Positions 49,972 to 60,909 are shown, numbered from the stretch's first letter. The stretch: DNA of 64,000 nucleotides from an uncultured Pseudomonadales bacterium (GCA_943787595.1 CALSNA010000004.1:491967-555966); one strand, 5' to 3'. Made by a program: numbers and translations. Notes: a model not told the origin generated them from the letters alone.

Positions 49972-51258
49972 ATGGTGTCCACTGACTTTAATTATGGGTT
50001 GCTGCGATTTTTACAGGCATCACCCACACCATTTCATGCAGTTAGCAATATAGAACAAAGGCTCGAGGCAGCTGGCTTTGAGGGTCTTGATGAGCGTCAG
50101 CCCTGGCGCATCAAGTCAGGTGGTCGTTACTGGGTTAGCCGCAATGGGTCATCTATAATAGCCTTTAAAATGCCGGCAGCCGAGGCCAGGCCATATTTTG
50201 CCATGCTGGGTGCTCATACAGACAGCCCCTGTTTGAAAATTAAACCGAATCCAGAACGGCTTAAACAAGGTTATTTACAGCTGGGCGTAGAAGTCTATGG
50301 TGGTGCTTTGCTACATCCCTGGTTTGACCGTGATTTATCATTAGCAGGTCGGGTAGTAGCACGCTGCAATGGACAGTTACAAACCCAGATATTGGATCTG
50401 CAGAGACCCGTGGCTATTATTCCCAGTCTGGCCATTCATCTGGATCGCACAGCCAATAAACAGCATAGTGTTAACGCTCAGACCGATCTGCCTCCCATAT
50501 TGGGCCAGCATCTAGGTGATGCAGCAGATTTGAGGCACTTACTACAAATGCATTTGGCTGATCAAGGATCGGAGGTTGATCAGGTGCTGGACTATGATCT
50601 TTGTTTATATGATTGCCAACCGCCAGCATTGGTAGGTATGAATAATGAATTTATATCAGCAGCTAGACTGGATAACTTATTGAGTTGCTATACATGCCTA
50701 GACAGTCTATTAGCTGATGAAACAGGTTCGAGTCAATTGCTGGTCTGCAATGACCATGAAGAAGTAGGAAGCCAGACGGCAGAAGGAGCGCAGGGAAACT
50801 TTCTATTGTCATTACTGCAGCGTCTCTATCCTGATACAGCCAAACGCCAACGCATGCTGGCCGCATCAGTAATGATATCCGTTGACAATGCTCATGGCGT
50901 ACATCCTAATTTTGCTGACAGGCATGATGATCAGCATGGTCCTCTACTGAACCATGGGCCAGTTATTAAGCTTAACGCCAACCAGCGCTATGCCACCAAT
51001 TCACTTACCAGTTCACTGATACGGCAATTGGCTCAGCAATACCAATTGCCGTTGCAGTCATTTGTGATGCGTAGTGATATGGGTTGTGGCAGTACTATTG
51101 GCCCAATTACTGCGGCTCAATTGGGACTCAGAACCTTGGATATAGGAGTGCCTACCTTTGCTATGCATTCTATCCGAGAGCTGGCAGGCAGTGCAGACCC
51201 ATGGATCTTACAACAACTGTTGCGGCATTTTTTGGCAGCCAACCTGGATATTTACTAG
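49972..51258 (+). CDS. apeB: M18-family aminopeptidase
   Basis: 428 residues, usual for M18. A cytoplasmic zinc aminopeptidase, probably favouring acidic or neutral N-termini. The metal ligands and catalytic residues lie in AMLGAHTDSPCLKIKP (His), HPWFDRDLSLAGRV (bridging Asp), CNDHEEVGSQT (Glu pair), SVDNAHGVHPN, SDMGCGSTIGPITA and PTFAMHSIRE (His). AGGAG at 49964-49968 suits GTG 49975 slightly better than ATG 49972. Confidence 0.93.
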   Translation: MVSTDFNYGLLRFLQASPTPFHAVSNIEQRLEAAGFEGLDERQPWRIKSGGRYWVSRNGSSIIAFKMPAAEARPYFAMLGAHTDSPCLKIKPNPERLKQGYLQLGVEVYGGALLHPWFDRDLSLAGRVVARCNGQLQTQILDLQRPVAIIPSLAIHLDRTANKQHSVNAQTDLPPILGQHLGDAADLRHLLQMHLADQGSEVDQVLDYDLCLYDCQPPALVGMNNEFISAARLDNLLSCYTCLDSLLADETGSSQLLVCNDHEEVGSQTAEGAQGNFLLSLLQRLYPDTAKRQRMLAASVMISVDNAHGVHPNFADRHDDQHGPLLNHGPVIKLNANQRYATNSLTSSLIRQLAQQYQLPLQSFVMRSDMGCGSTIGPITAAQLGLRTLDIGVPTFAMHSIRELAGSADPWILQQLLRHFLAANLDIY

Positions 51259-53349
51259 TATCAAGCAAACCTTTATGGTTACTTGACATTGGCCTAGGCA
51301 GAAGGCTCAGTATATTTGCATATTTGTTTATAAAATGCACGGATATTAAATGATTAACAAGTAGTCATTTTGCAGTGGCTATCACCGCTCGTTTGTCATG
51401 GATGTAGGCAGCGTAGGTTGCGTCTGGGTCAGTATAAATCCTTTTAAATGCTGGCTTTTTTCCATACACTCCCTGTATTGTGCTGTGGTGGCCTAAGCCT
51501 AACCGAACATACACGCTGATGTCTGCACTGGGGATAATTTGCATAAGCTACATAGTAGGCTGCAGTTTTTAACCTGTTTCTCTGATATCATGGTTATTAG
51601 TGTAAGCCATAGCTATAGCCAGATACTGGCAATTTTGGAATAAAATGAACAAGGAGTTGGTGTGCCGGGAGCATGGCATGAGTACTGTGTAGTCTGACCA
51701 GTATTGGTTAAGATTTAGTGGTATGGATACACCAATGAGCAAGTGTTTCAAGGAACTAGAAGACGAGAACCTTCGGCTCAAAACATGTTTGCTACAGAAA
51801 GTTCAAGGTAGAGATAGCCTGAGATACGATTACAAAAAAGTGTTCAAACTGTGGCTCTGCAAGGATACGAATTTTATTCAATCAGTATCAGGCTAGTGTG
51901 TTTAGTTTTTGGTATCTGTCAAAGCAGTTATTACTACCAGGCACCGCTGTCTGCAGATCATCCCGATATAGTGGATTGGTTATGGCGATCAACCATGACA
52001 CATAAGCTGTAGGGGTTTGGTTTGCGTTACACAAATCACATAAAATTTTTATATGCTAAACCAGTTTTTGCGGTGAAGTTTTAGCAAGCTTCGACAACAC
52101 CGCTTAGAATAAGCATCATTATTTTTACCACATTGGTTCTTTAACCACTTATTTTTTATCTATTGCCATACGGAATAACAAGCCCCAACGCTTGCTCTGT
52201 GCTTGGACAAACTGCCCTACAAATAAAAATACGAGGACGAGTTCTTTTCCTGGCCTACATCCGACTGGTTTAACCCTGTTGTCTTGTGCGTATTTAATAT
52301 AGATCAACTGCGCCCAAGATACATTACCTGTAAGTGTCTGCGCGGCTAAGGTAGCACAGTTTTTTAAACTGTTGTTGCGGCTGTTAATCTACCCTAGATG
52401 TTTAGAGTGCGTACTAATCCATGACGTACCTATTGCTTTCATCACGTAATAGACACTGCTGTGTATAGTTGACCACTCATTCAGCTTTAACCAATGCAAT
52501 CATTTTTTTGCTCTAAAACAATTATCTGGCTGTAAACTCTGTGAGTGCTTTGTTTGTTAAGGACATGATAAGCTAAATGCCTCCTCCAGTAAGTCTGGCA
52601 TACCTGCGCTTTTGACAGGCTATTTTTCAGGCAGGTTAACATGATCAAGCACCAGTAAATTATTTTATCGCCTTCTGTTTTAGCTAATGCCTTAAATTGC
52701 CTGATTAAAATAACCAGTTACAGAATCTTGTACGGTTTTCTTTGGAGGCTTTCATTATGCAAAAGACCATTGTAATAAAATAAACTGTCACAGTTGTTGT
52801 TTAGGCCACGGATTTGAGGGTTTTGAACTCGAGTCAGCAGAGGGTGCCGGGCATCACTTCGGATCGTACAATCCTGCCAGAAATATTGACAGGATGTTTG
52901 TAAAACACAATTCTTTTGTCCCTAAAAAAGGTAAGTTAAAGGATGCTTTGCAAAGGCGATAGGATTATCTCTTAGTTCAATTGTGCCAGCTACTAGGCAG
53001 TTCAATGACCTTAAAAATTTAGTTCGCTGCCGTATGTATCGACCAATGACTACCAACAGTTATACGGGCTTGGGAACAAGCCTGTAATTGGAATCTTTAT
53101 GAGGTATTTCCAGGCAAAATATTACTGTTCTAAACGATTATTCAAGCAAGAGTCGAGTTGATCAGTCTACTTCTACCCATTCTATCTCATTTTGTTCATG
53201 TTGAATAAGTGGTTCACAGGCATAAACTCCAGAGTATATTTTGGCGAAATAACCAACACATTATTGTCAACAAGATGTGGCATATCAGGTATGGCGTGCT
53301 CAGTGGTTTTGTGATGGGAAAATTGCAGGTGCAGTGGTAAGTCACTAAA
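51259..53349. other. Long non-coding region containing an IS3 remnant
   Basis: About 2.1 kb without an intact gene between apeB and tRNA-Asn. The IS3-family transposase remnant at 51645-52035 is recognisable. The rest (52.1-53.3 kb) shows no domain I can name on either strand and is probably decayed mobile or chromosomal DNA. Confidence 0.5.
51645..52035 (+). mobile_element. Decayed IS3-family insertion sequence (orfA and orfB fragments)
   Basis: Frame 1 from 51645 reads the end of an IS3-type OrfA: LVCREHGMS, a TAG, then SGMDTPMSKCFKELEDENLRLK, matching the leucine-zipper end of IS3 OrfA proteins. In the -1 frame from 51902 the start of OrfB appears: LVFGICQSSYYYQAPLSADH, then DIVDWLWRSTMTHKL, a TAG where Trp is expected, and GFGLRY. 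The -1 offset is the normal IS3 layout. The DDE catalytic part and inverted ends are not found, so it is dead. Confidence 0.75.
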
Positions 53350-53383
53350 TAAAAAAAACCCAGCGCATTTGCGATGGGTTTTT
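53350..53383 (-). terminator. Rho-independent terminator after tRNA-Asn
   Basis: On the minus strand, CCCATCGC and GCGCTGGG form a stem with one mismatch around an AAAT loop, followed by eight Ts. It ends 5 bases from the tRNA gene, on the same strand. Confidence 0.8.
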
Positions 53384-53387
53384 GAAT

Positions 53388-53463
53388 TGGCTCCCCGAGC
53401 TGGACTCGAACCAGCGACCAATAGATTAACAGTCTACTGCTCTACCAACTGAGCTATCGGGGA
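53388..53463 (-). tRNA. tRNA-Asn (anticodon GTT)
   Basis: 76 nt including an encoded CCA. On the minus strand the acceptor stem TCCCCGA pairs with TCGGGGA's complement at the 3' end, the D-arm reads AGCTCAGTTGGTAGAGC, the anticodon loop is CTGTTAA (GTT) and the T-arm holds GGTTCGAGTCC. All arms are normal. Confidence 0.97.
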
Positions 53464-53674
53464 ATTATCTAACCAAGACGCGAATGATAATGATGTCCTC
53501 TATCCGAGTCAAGTTATCAACCCGTATATTTGATGAATAAAGTGATCAATGGTGATTTTTGCACCGCATGGAATACTCAGGCTAGTCGATATGGTGCAGT
53601 TGTTCATGATCTTACATTGTGCTTATTGAGCCGCTGTGCCCAACAGCGTATGATGCCAGTTTTGGGGGTTATCC

Positions 53675-53989
53675 ATGGATAAAGTTGGCGAAAAATTGCT
53701 GCAACTGGTTCAGGTTGGGGTCAAGCTAAGTTATTACGAGTTAGACAATGAAAGTCATAAGCACCATGGCCCGGCTATGGACAGTCATTATAAGCTTGTG
53801 CTGGTTAGTGATGATTTTGTCGATATGAGCCTGGTGCAGCGTCACCAAGCTATATACAAGCGAGTTCACCAACTCATGCAAACACCAATTCACGCTTTGG
53901 CATTACACTGTTATACCGCTGTAGAATGGCAACAACGCAACCAAAAGAGCCGAGCCACAGCCAATTGCCTAGGAGGTGGGCAGTCTTAA
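53675..53989 (+). CDS. BolA-family protein
   Basis: 104 residues. The BolA signature is clear: DNESHKHHGPAMDSHYKLVLVS near residues 24-45, with the conserved HxH/His positions, then FVDMSLVQRHQAIYKRV and HALALHCYTAVEW. BolA proteins pair with monothiol glutaredoxins to handle [2Fe-2S] clusters and affect cell shape and stress responses. It ends 67 bases before the convergent mttB-like gene. Confidence 0.9.
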   Translation: MDKVGEKLLQLVQVGVKLSYYELDNESHKHHGPAMDSHYKLVLVSDDFVDMSLVQRHQAIYKRVHQLMQTPIHALALHCYTAVEWQQRNQKSRATANCLGGGQS

Positions 53990-54055
53990 TGAGACTGAGT
54001 AATAAATATGTACAGGTACACGTAGATTTAGTTCGTTGAGCGCCTTATTAAGGTA

Positions 54056-55600
54056 TTACTTATTGTTGTTGGATATCGTTTCCTTGCGTTCAGCAATGAA
54101 GTTGCACAGTGCCTCATCAATGGCGGCATCAAGTGGTGGTGCCTCGTACTCTGCCAGCATTTTCTTCCAAAGTGCATTGGCCCTTTGTTGTATATCTTGG
54201 CTGCCATCTTCCTGCCATTGTTCAAAGCTGTTGTTGTCGGCTAGGCTGGATCGATAGAAAGCAGACTCGAAATTAGCTTGAGTGTGGCTACAGCCCAGAA
54301 AATGATTGCCGGGACCCACTTCCGCAATAGCATCCATGGCCTGCCCATTGATAGAAGTGTCAATACCTTTGCTGAATGTATGTGCCATTCCAAGTTGATC
54401 AAGGTCAATTACAAATTTTTCATAGCCCATCGTCAGCCCTCCTTCCAGCCATCCTGCCGCATGCAATACGAAATTAACGCCAGCCATTAGGCTGGGGGTT
54501 AGGGTATTGGCACTTTCATAGGCGGCTTGAGCATCGGCAATCTTGGCACCTGCCAGCATCCCACCACTACGGAATGGCAGGCCTAGGCGACGCGCTAGCT
54601 GGGCTGCACCATATAATACCAAAGCAGATTCCGGGGTGCCGAACGTTGGGGCACCTGACTGCATGGAAATGGAACTGGCAAAGGTGCCAAATACACAGGG
54701 CGCACCAGGTCTATAGGCCTGGATAAAGGTAATACCCGCTAATACTTCGGCCAGGATTTGAGCTAGGGTTCCGGCCACTGTTACTGGTGACATGGCACCT
54801 GACAGAATAAAGGGTGTCACAATACAGGCTTGATTGTTGTCAGCGTAGACCTTGGCTGCTCCAGTCATGACGTCGTCAAATGTCATCGGTGAATTGGCAT
54901 TAATCAAGCTGGTGAGTACTGTGTGGCTTTTAATAAATTCCTCACCAAACACAATTTTTGCCATATCCACCGTGTCCTGAGCCCGTTCCGGGGCAGTTAC
55001 TGAACCCATAAAAGCCTTATCACTGTATTTGATATGGCTGTAGACCATATCCAGGTGACGCACCTCGACAGGTATATCGACAGGTTCACACACGGTGCCA
55101 CCCGAATGATGCAGGTAGGGCGAGAGGTAGGTTAATTTAACAAAATTGTGGAAATCTTCTAGGTTAGCATAACGCCTGCCACGATCCAGATCACGAACAA
55201 AGGGACAGCCATAGCCTGGGGCAAAGACTGTGTTAAGGCCTCCGATTTTAACATTGCGCTTGGAGTTGCGGGCGTGTTGGATATAATGCGTTGGTGCTGA
55301 AGCCTGGATAATTGCACGACACATGCCGTGCGGGAAGCGAATCCGTTCACCCTGTACCTCAGCTCCGGCCTGTTGCAAGATTGCTCGCGCTTCTGGATCA
55401 TTACGAAATTCAATACCGGTTTCAGCCAAGATGGTTTCAGCATTTGCCTCAATCATCTGCAAACTATCTTCATTGAGCACGTCGAAAGGTTGTAGTTTAC
55501 GAGTAATATAGGCAGGGGCCTTTACTGGTGTATTGGCACGTATGGCTTGGCGGGCTGCACGCCCACCCCGACTTCTTTTACGAGCAGGTGTTTCACTCAT
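54056..55600 (-). CDS. MttB-family (non-pyrrolysine) quaternary-amine:corrinoid methyltransferase
   Basis: 514 residues, PF06253. Archaeal MttB uses pyrrolysine at an amber codon; this gene reads through with no internal stop, placing it with the non-Pyl group (MtgB-like), whose tested members demethylate glycine betaine or related quaternary amines, passing the methyl to a corrinoid protein. The basic N-terminus (RKRSRGGRAARQAIRA), APGYGCPFVRDLDRGRRYA near residue 126 and AHTFSKGIDTSINGQAMD near 430 fit marine MttB relatives. AGGAGTG precedes the ATG. Its corrinoid partner is not in the window. Confidence 0.88.
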   Translation of the reverse strand: MSETPARKRSRGGRAARQAIRANTPVKAPAYITRKLQPFDVLNEDSLQMIEANAETILAETGIEFRNDPEARAILQQAGAEVQGERIRFPHGMCRAIIQASAPTHYIQHARNSKRNVKIGGLNTVFAPGYGCPFVRDLDRGRRYANLEDFHNFVKLTYLSPYLHHSGGTVCEPVDIPVEVRHLDMVYSHIKYSDKAFMGSVTAPERAQDTVDMAKIVFGEEFIKSHTVLTSLINANSPMTFDDVMTGAAKVYADNNQACIVTPFILSGAMSPVTVAGTLAQILAEVLAGITFIQAYRPGAPCVFGTFASSISMQSGAPTFGTPESALVLYGAAQLARRLGLPFRSGGMLAGAKIADAQAAYESANTLTPSLMAGVNFVLHAAGWLEGGLTMGYEKFVIDLDQLGMAHTFSKGIDTSINGQAMDAIAEVGPGNHFLGCSHTQANFESAFYRSSLADNNSFEQWQEDGSQDIQQRANALWKKMLAEYEAPPLDAAIDEALCNFIAERKETISNNNK

Positions 55601-56127
55601 ATTTCACTCCTAAATCGGTTGCTGTTATCCACCAGGCAACAATTAATCTTATTGTTGCCAACATTTTTATTCGTGGTGAAGTTTAATGGTAGTTTGCTTA
55701 ATATTGTCGTTTGCTGCTGATAAACTAGCGACTATCACCTGCTTGCAGACGTCATGCATTGTAAATTTACAGTTGTATACTATTGTGTCATGCATTAGTC
55801 ATCATGCAAGCCCAAGTGTGAATTGTATTAATGCTTCGAGTATAAGATTTCATCTATTTACAACGGTTTTTTCTGTTATACAATTGAGCCAAGCGTTATC
55901 ATAACAAATCATTTTGTTTACTAGTAGTGTGAGATTAATTTGTGCTGGTGGTGTGGTATGGCCTTAAAATCGGCGACTAGTTGCAGGTTTATCATCAGTC
56001 TGGATAGGCATCTGTGCATTCAAACATAATAGATGGTCTTATAATCCTGCAAACCAGTATGCTGATTGCATTGTTTACTGTTACTTTGCATCAGCTAAAT
56101 CATGTATATAAAAATTGAGGTCGATTT
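55601..56127. promoter_or_regulatory. Divergent control region between the two methyltransferase genes
   Basis: 527 bases without a supported gene. GGCAACAAT (55635-55643) and ATTGTTGCC (55651-55659) form a perfect 9-bp inverted repeat with a 7-base centre. It lies 35-59 bases upstream of the mttB-like start, suited to an operator or a leader hairpin for that gene. No known riboswitch pattern is evident. Confidence 0.5.
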
Positions 56128-57180
56128 ATGAACTACAACGTGTTGGAGTCTTTATTGGCTGAAAAAAGCTTTTTGCTTGCTGATGGAGCAACTGGCACTA
56201 ATTTGTTTGCCATGGGATTGGAAACGGGTGATGCACCAGAACTGTGGAATTTAAATCATCCAGAGCGCATCGCTAGACACTATGCTAGTTTTATTGCTGC
56301 CGGTTCTGATATCCTACTGACAAATTCTTTTGGGGGTACACACTTTCGGCTGCAGCTTCACCAGGCTGGAGCACAGCTTGCAGCAATCAATCAGGCAGCG
56401 GCACGTATTGCCTGTGAGGTGGTATCAACCTTTGACCGTACGGTTATTGTGGCTGGTTCTATGGGCCCGACAGGTGAGTTGATGGAGCCCATGGGTAGCC
56501 TTACTACAGCTGCAGCTGTAGCAGCCTTTGCTGAACAGGCTGAGGCGTTACAGGTGGGTGGAGCACAAGTATTATGGATTGAGACCATGTCTTCACTTGC
56601 AGAAGCCCAGGCTGCCATTGCTGGTGCTAGTACAACTGGTTTGCCTATCGTTTGTACCTTCAGCTTTGACACCAATGGCCGTTCCATGATGGGAGTGACA
56701 CCGGCCTCCGTGGTTGCTACTTGCCAACATAGCCAGCCATCCGCGTTTGCCTGTGGTTCCAATTGTGGCGTGGGTGCTGCTGAACTGGTTGTGGGTATTT
56801 GTAATATGCGTCAGGCTCCCGGTGGTGATCAGGTGATTCTGGTTGCGAAAGCCAATTGTGGTATTCCAGAATATATTGATGGCCATATTAGTTATAACGG
56901 TACGCCTGAATTGATGGCCAATTATGCGCGCCTGGCGGTTGATGCAGGTGCTCATATCATTGGTGGTTGTTGTGGCACGTCACCGACACATATTGCTGCC
57001 ATGCGAGCTGCTTTGGATGGGTATCAGCGTGGCCTAGTGCCGAGTTTAGAACACATTGTGGCCACGCTGGGCGAAGTATCAAATGGCGCTAAAGCCCAAT
57101 ACCGTGGTGACATGAGTGTTGGTGGTGGTGCAGCAAACCAGCGACATGTGCCTCGCAGTAATCGCCGCCGTCGTGGCTAG
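56128..57180 (+). CDS. Homocysteine S-methyltransferase / BHMT-like protein
   Basis: 350 residues, PF02574. LLADGATGTNLF at the N-terminus is the family start, and the zinc-binding cysteines are in GSNCGVG (near 211) and IIGGCCGTSP (near 279). Relatives use betaine or another methyl donor to methylate homocysteine, or act on corrinoid proteins. The C-terminus is short and very basic (SNRRRRG). Its divergent pairing with the MttB-family gene, and fhs downstream, point to a methylated-amine one-carbon pathway. Confidence 0.88.
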   Translation: MNYNVLESLLAEKSFLLADGATGTNLFAMGLETGDAPELWNLNHPERIARHYASFIAAGSDILLTNSFGGTHFRLQLHQAGAQLAAINQAAARIACEVVSTFDRTVIVAGSMGPTGELMEPMGSLTTAAAVAAFAEQAEALQVGGAQVLWIETMSSLAEAQAAIAGASTTGLPIVCTFSFDTNGRSMMGVTPASVVATCQHSQPSAFACGSNCGVGAAELVVGICNMRQAPGGDQVILVAKANCGIPEYIDGHISYNGTPELMANYARLAVDAGAHIIGGCCGTSPTHIAAMRAALDGYQRGLVPSLEHIVATLGEVSNGAKAQYRGDMSVGGGAANQRHVPRSNRRRRG

Positions 57181-57240
57181 CGTGGCTAGCGTGGATATGA
57201 GATATGATCGTGATCTGATTTAAATCTTGGGTAGTATGGC

Positions 57241-57450
57241 ATGTTGTATGACTACCCTAGCCTAGATGACCAAGGTGGCCCTGTTTTGGATAGTTATAAA
57301 AACGTTTTGGCCCTGAATGAAGTATCTGAGTTAAATAGCCCACTGTACCAGATGTTGGTGACCAAGGGCTTATATTTAGGAAAACCTTCCGATCTTGAAA
57401 ATGGCCAGGCATTTGCCTCAATGAGGCGTTGTTACTGGTTTGAGTGTTAA
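57241..57450 (+). CDS. Small unrecognised open reading frame
   Basis: 69 residues, ATG start, beginning LYDYPSLDDQGGPVLDSYKN. I recognise no family. Its amino-acid mix is protein-like, and it lies co-directionally between the BHMT-like gene and fhs with 60 and 124 bases on either side. It could be a real small protein, the end of a deleted gene of this pathway, or chance. No clear ribosome site. The region 57181-57574 holds nothing else except the AAGGTGAG of fhs. Confidence 0.35.
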   Translation: MLYDYPSLDDQGGPVLDSYKNVLALNEVSELNSPLYQMLVTKGLYLGKPSDLENGQAFASMRRCYWFEC

Positions 57451-57574
57451 TAACATGCCGCATTCAAGACTGTAGTAATTTGACAGCGCATTAACATGAT
57501 GAGGCTTTTTTGATTGTCTGGTTATCTGCTAGGCTTTCAGTGAGATTTTATGTTCTTATTTACAAGGTGAGTTT

Positions 57575-59257
57575 ATGTCCAAGAATAATCTGTCTGATAT
57601 TGATATTGCTCGTGTGGCAGAAAAAAAGCCTATCGGTGATATTGCGGCCAAACTGGGTATTGGTCCTGAAAATCTTGAATACTATGGCAAGCTCAAGGCT
57701 AAAATTAGCCCTGAATTTGTTGCCAGTGCTCAACAACGTAAGGACGGTAAGCTGATTCTTGTGACTGCTATTAATCCTACCCCGGCTGGAGAGGGCAAAA
57801 CCACCACTACTATTGGTTTGGGTGATGCCCTAAATCAGCTTGGCAAACAGGCGGTTGTGTGTCTGCGTGAACCTTCCCTAGGCCCCTGTTTTGGTGTTAA
57901 AGGTGGTGCAGCTGGTGGTGGTCAGGCACAGGTTGTGCCGATGGAAGACATTAATCTCCATTTTACCGGTGATTTTCATGCCATTGGTCTGGCTCATAAC
58001 TTATTGTCTGCGGCTCTGGACAATCACATACACCAAGGTAATGCCCTGAACCTTGACCCTCGTCGTATTGAATGGAAGCGGGTTATGGATATGAATGACC
58101 GTGCTTTGCGTAATGTGAATGTTGGATTGGGTGGGCCAGCCCATGGCATGCCCCGGGAAAGTGGCTTTGATATCACCGTGGCTTCTGAAGTAATGGCGAT
58201 TTTTTGTCTGGCTAATACCCTGGCAGAATTAAAGCAAAAGCTGGGCGATATTGTTGTTGGTTATACTTATGATCAATCTCCTGTCACAGCCCGAGACCTT
58301 AACGTACATGGTGCCATGACAGTATTGTTGAAAGATGCGTTTAGCCCCAATTTAGTACAGACCCTGGAGCATACCCCTGCCTTCGTACACGGTGGACCCT
58401 TTGCCAACATTGCTCATGGCTGCAACTCAATTGTTGCTACGCGGCTGGCCATGAAATTGAGTGACTATACGGTGACTGAGGCAGGCTTTGGTGCTGATCT
58501 AGGCGCTGAGAAATTCCTTGATATCAAGTGCCGTAAAGCGGGTATAGCGCCTGATGCAGTAGTGATTGTGGCTACCATTCGAGCGCTTAAACTGCACGGT
58601 GGTGTGCCTTTAAAGGCGGTTAATAATCCAGATGTGGCTGCGGTTGTTGCAGGCATTAAAAATCTGAAAAAACACATTGAGAATATTCAGCAGTATGGTT
58701 TGCCGGTAGTGGTAGCGATTAATCAATTTGTCAGTGATACACCAGCAGAAGTGGCAACTGTTAAGGAAAAATGTGATTATCTTGGGGTTCCGGTAATTGA
58801 AGCCAATCACTGGGCTGAAGGTGGTTCTGGTGCCACTGAACTGGCTGAAAAGGTGGTTGAACTGGTAGAAAATGACACCAGTGATTTTTGTTATATTTAT
58901 GATGATGAGATGTCGTTGTGGGACAAGGTAAAAACAGTAGCCCAGAAAATCTACGGTGCCCATGATATTGTGGCTGACCAGAAATTACGTGACCGCTTTG
59001 CCAACCTGCAGCAAGCTGGTTATGGTAACCTGCCAGTTTGCATCGCTAAAACCCAGTACTCCTTTTCCACAGACCCGAAACTTATAGGCCGTCCTGAAGG
59101 CTTTGATGTGCCATTACGGGCAGTTAGGTTAGCTGCCGGTGCTGGTTTCATTGTGGTGCTTGCAGGTGATGTAATGACCATGCCAGGGTTGCCGAAAAAG
59201 CCAGCTGCCGAATTGATTGATATTGATAAGGACGGTGTTATTGTCGGTCTGTTTTAG
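57575..59257 (+). CDS. fhs: Formate-tetrahydrofolate ligase
   Basis: 560 residues, usual length. Makes 10-formyl-THF from formate, ATP and THF. The N-terminal [10 protein letters not shown] and [10 protein letters not shown] segments, the P-loop [14 protein letters not shown] near 68-81, [19 protein letters not shown] and the [16 protein letters not shown] stretch are all intact. AAGGTGAG lies upstream of ATG 57575. Beside two methyltransferases, it fits the use of one-carbon units from methylated compounds. Confidence 0.97.
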   Translation: MSKNNLSDIDIARVAEKKPIGDIAAKLGIGPENLEYYGKLKAKISPEFVASAQQRKDGKLILVTAINPTPAGEGKTTTTIGLGDALNQLGKQAVVCLREPSLGPCFGVKGGAAGGGQAQVVPMEDINLHFTGDFHAIGLAHNLLSAALDNHIHQGNALNLDPRRIEWKRVMDMNDRALRNVNVGLGGPAHGMPRESGFDITVASEVMAIFCLANTLAELKQKLGDIVVGYTYDQSPVTARDLNVHGAMTVLLKDAFSPNLVQTLEHTPAFVHGGPFANIAHGCNSIVATRLAMKLSDYTVTEAGFGADLGAEKFLDIKCRKAGIAPDAVVIVATIRALKLHGGVPLKAVNNPDVAAVVAGIKNLKKHIENIQQYGLPVVVAINQFVSDTPAEVATVKEKCDYLGVPVIEANHWAEGGSGATELAEKVVELVENDTSDFCYIYDDEMSLWDKVKTVAQKIYGAHDIVADQKLRDRFANLQQAGYGNLPVCIAKTQYSFSTDPKLIGRPEGFDVPLRAVRLAAGAGFIVVLAGDVMTMPGLPKKPAAELIDIDKDGVIVGLF

Positions 59258-59421
59258 TGTATCTTGTCCGATCTACAATTAAGCCAGCTGCGTTGGTGGT
59301 TGGTTTTTAGACAGCTTTTAAAAAGCATAATCCATGATAAACCATACCCATTGTTCCATGGCAAAGCATAAGCCCATGGCAGCTGGATATGTGCAATCAT
59401 CAATCCATTGAAAATAATTCC

Positions 59422-60909
59422 ATGAACGTACGTACCCGAATAGCGCCGTCTCCTACGGGCGACCCTCATGTGGGGACAGCTTATGTTGCCCTGTTTAATT
59501 TGGCTTTTGCCCGACGACATGGTGGTCAATTTATCCTGAGAATTGAAGATACTGACCAAGTACGCAGTACGCCTGAATCAGAACAGGCTATCTTGCAGTC
59601 CTTGCGTTGGCTGGGCCTGGAATGGGATGAAGGCCCAGATGTCAGCGGTCCATATGGGCCTTACCGTCAGAGTGAACGGTGTGATATTTATCGTCAATAT
59701 GCTTTGCAACTGGTCGAATCTGGCCATGCATTCTATTGTTTTGCCACGCCGGCAGAGTTGAATGAGTTAAGGTGCTATCAGGCTCAAAATAACCTGCCTA
59801 TTGGCTATGATGGTCGTGGTCTACAATTGGAACAGACTGAAATAAAGCGGCGATTGGCTGCCGGGGAGCCCTATGTAATTCGTCTCAAGGTACCTGTTTC
59901 TGGTACCTGTATGGTTGAGGATATGTTGCGTGGCAGCATTGCTATTGACTGGTCCCAGGTTGATATGCAAGTGTTGCTTAAGGCTGATGGCATGCCCACT
60001 TATCATCTGGCCAATGTGGTAGATGACCATCTGATGGGAATCACCCATGTAATTCGTGGTGAAGAGTGGATTAATTCTGCGCCCAAGCATATGCTGCTAT
60101 ATCAGTACTTGGGATGGCAAATGCCTGCCCTTTGCCACCTTCCTTTATTGCGTAATCCTGATAAAAGCAAACTCAGTAAGCGCAAAAATCCCACCGGTAT
60201 TCTATATTATCAACGTATGGGCTATCTGCCTGAAGCTCTGCTTAATTATCTGGCGCGTATGGGATGGTCTATGCCAGATGAACAGGAAAAATTTAGTCTC
60301 AAGGATATGTTGGCTGTATTTGACTTGCAACGGGTATCCCTTGGTGGTCCTATCTTTGATCAACAAAAACTATCCTGGCTCAATGGGCTCTGGCTACGGG
60401 AAGAACTGACCGATGCCCAGTATGTTCAGCGTGTGCAGGACTGGGCCCTTAATACGGATTATCTGGCACCACTTGTGCCATTGATTAGACCCCGAGTCGA
60501 CAAGTTCAGTGATATTGTCCCCTTAGCCGGCTTTTTCCTGGCCGGCACGTTAGAACTTTCCAGTGCTGATTTTGTCCACAAGCATCTACAACCAGATCAA
60601 GTGCGTAAAGTGCTACAGCTTTCACTCTGGCGTTTGGAATCTGTGCGTCATTGGCACAAGGATCGTATTTTTGCAGTGCTTAACCAACTGGCACAAGCCA
60701 TGCAGATCAAGCCTAGAGACCTATTTGCGAGCTTATTTATCGCCATTACTGGTTCTACAAATTCGGTATCCGTATTTGACGCAATGGCACATTTAGGCCC
60801 AGATATCAGTCGAGCCCGGTTACGGCATGGTGTTAACGTGTTGGGTGGCTTATCTAACAAGGAAGCTAAGCGTTGGGATAAGGAATATCGCCAGTTAGCT
60901 ATGCTGTGA
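59422..60909 (+). CDS. gltX: Glutamyl-tRNA synthetase
   Basis: 495 residues from ATG 59422; the longer frame from 59389 adds 11 residues not found in the family. The class I signature [14 protein letters not shown] starts at residue 8, and KLSKR is at 250-254. [20 protein letters not shown] and GYDGRGL are as in the discriminating or single GluRS of gammaproteobacteria. It is separated from tRNA-Ala by about 155 bases, a common neighbourhood for gltX. Confidence 0.95.
   Translation: MNVRTRIAPSPTGDPHVGTAYVALFNLAFARRHGGQFILRIEDTDQVRSTPESEQAILQSLRWLGLEWDEGPDVSGPYGPYRQSERCDIYRQYALQLVESGHAFYCFATPAELNELRCYQAQNNLPIGYDGRGLQLEQTEIKRRLAAGEPYVIRLKVPVSGTCMVEDMLRGSIAIDWSQVDMQVLLKADGMPTYHLANVVDDHLMGITHVIRGEEWINSAPKHMLLYQYLGWQMPALCHLPLLRNPDKSKLSKRKNPTGILYYQRMGYLPEALLNYLARMGWSMPDEQEKFSLKDMLAVFDLQRVSLGGPIFDQQKLSWLNGLWLREELTDAQYVQRVQDWALNTDYLAPLVPLIRPRVDKFSDIVPLAGFFLAGTLELSSADFVHKHLQPDQVRKVLQLSLWRLESVRHWHKDRIFAVLNQLAQAMQIKPRDLFASLFIAITGSTNSVSVFDAMAHLGPDISRARLRHGVNVLGGLSNKEAKRWDKEYRQLAML

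Noticed and set aside
54056-55600. Pyrrolysine-containing trimethylamine methyltransferase
   Set aside because: The frame has no internal amber codon, so this is the non-pyrrolysine branch.
55686-55904. 72-codon frame between the two methyltransferase genes
   Set aside because: No ribosome site or domain, and it covers the region expected to hold divergent promoters.
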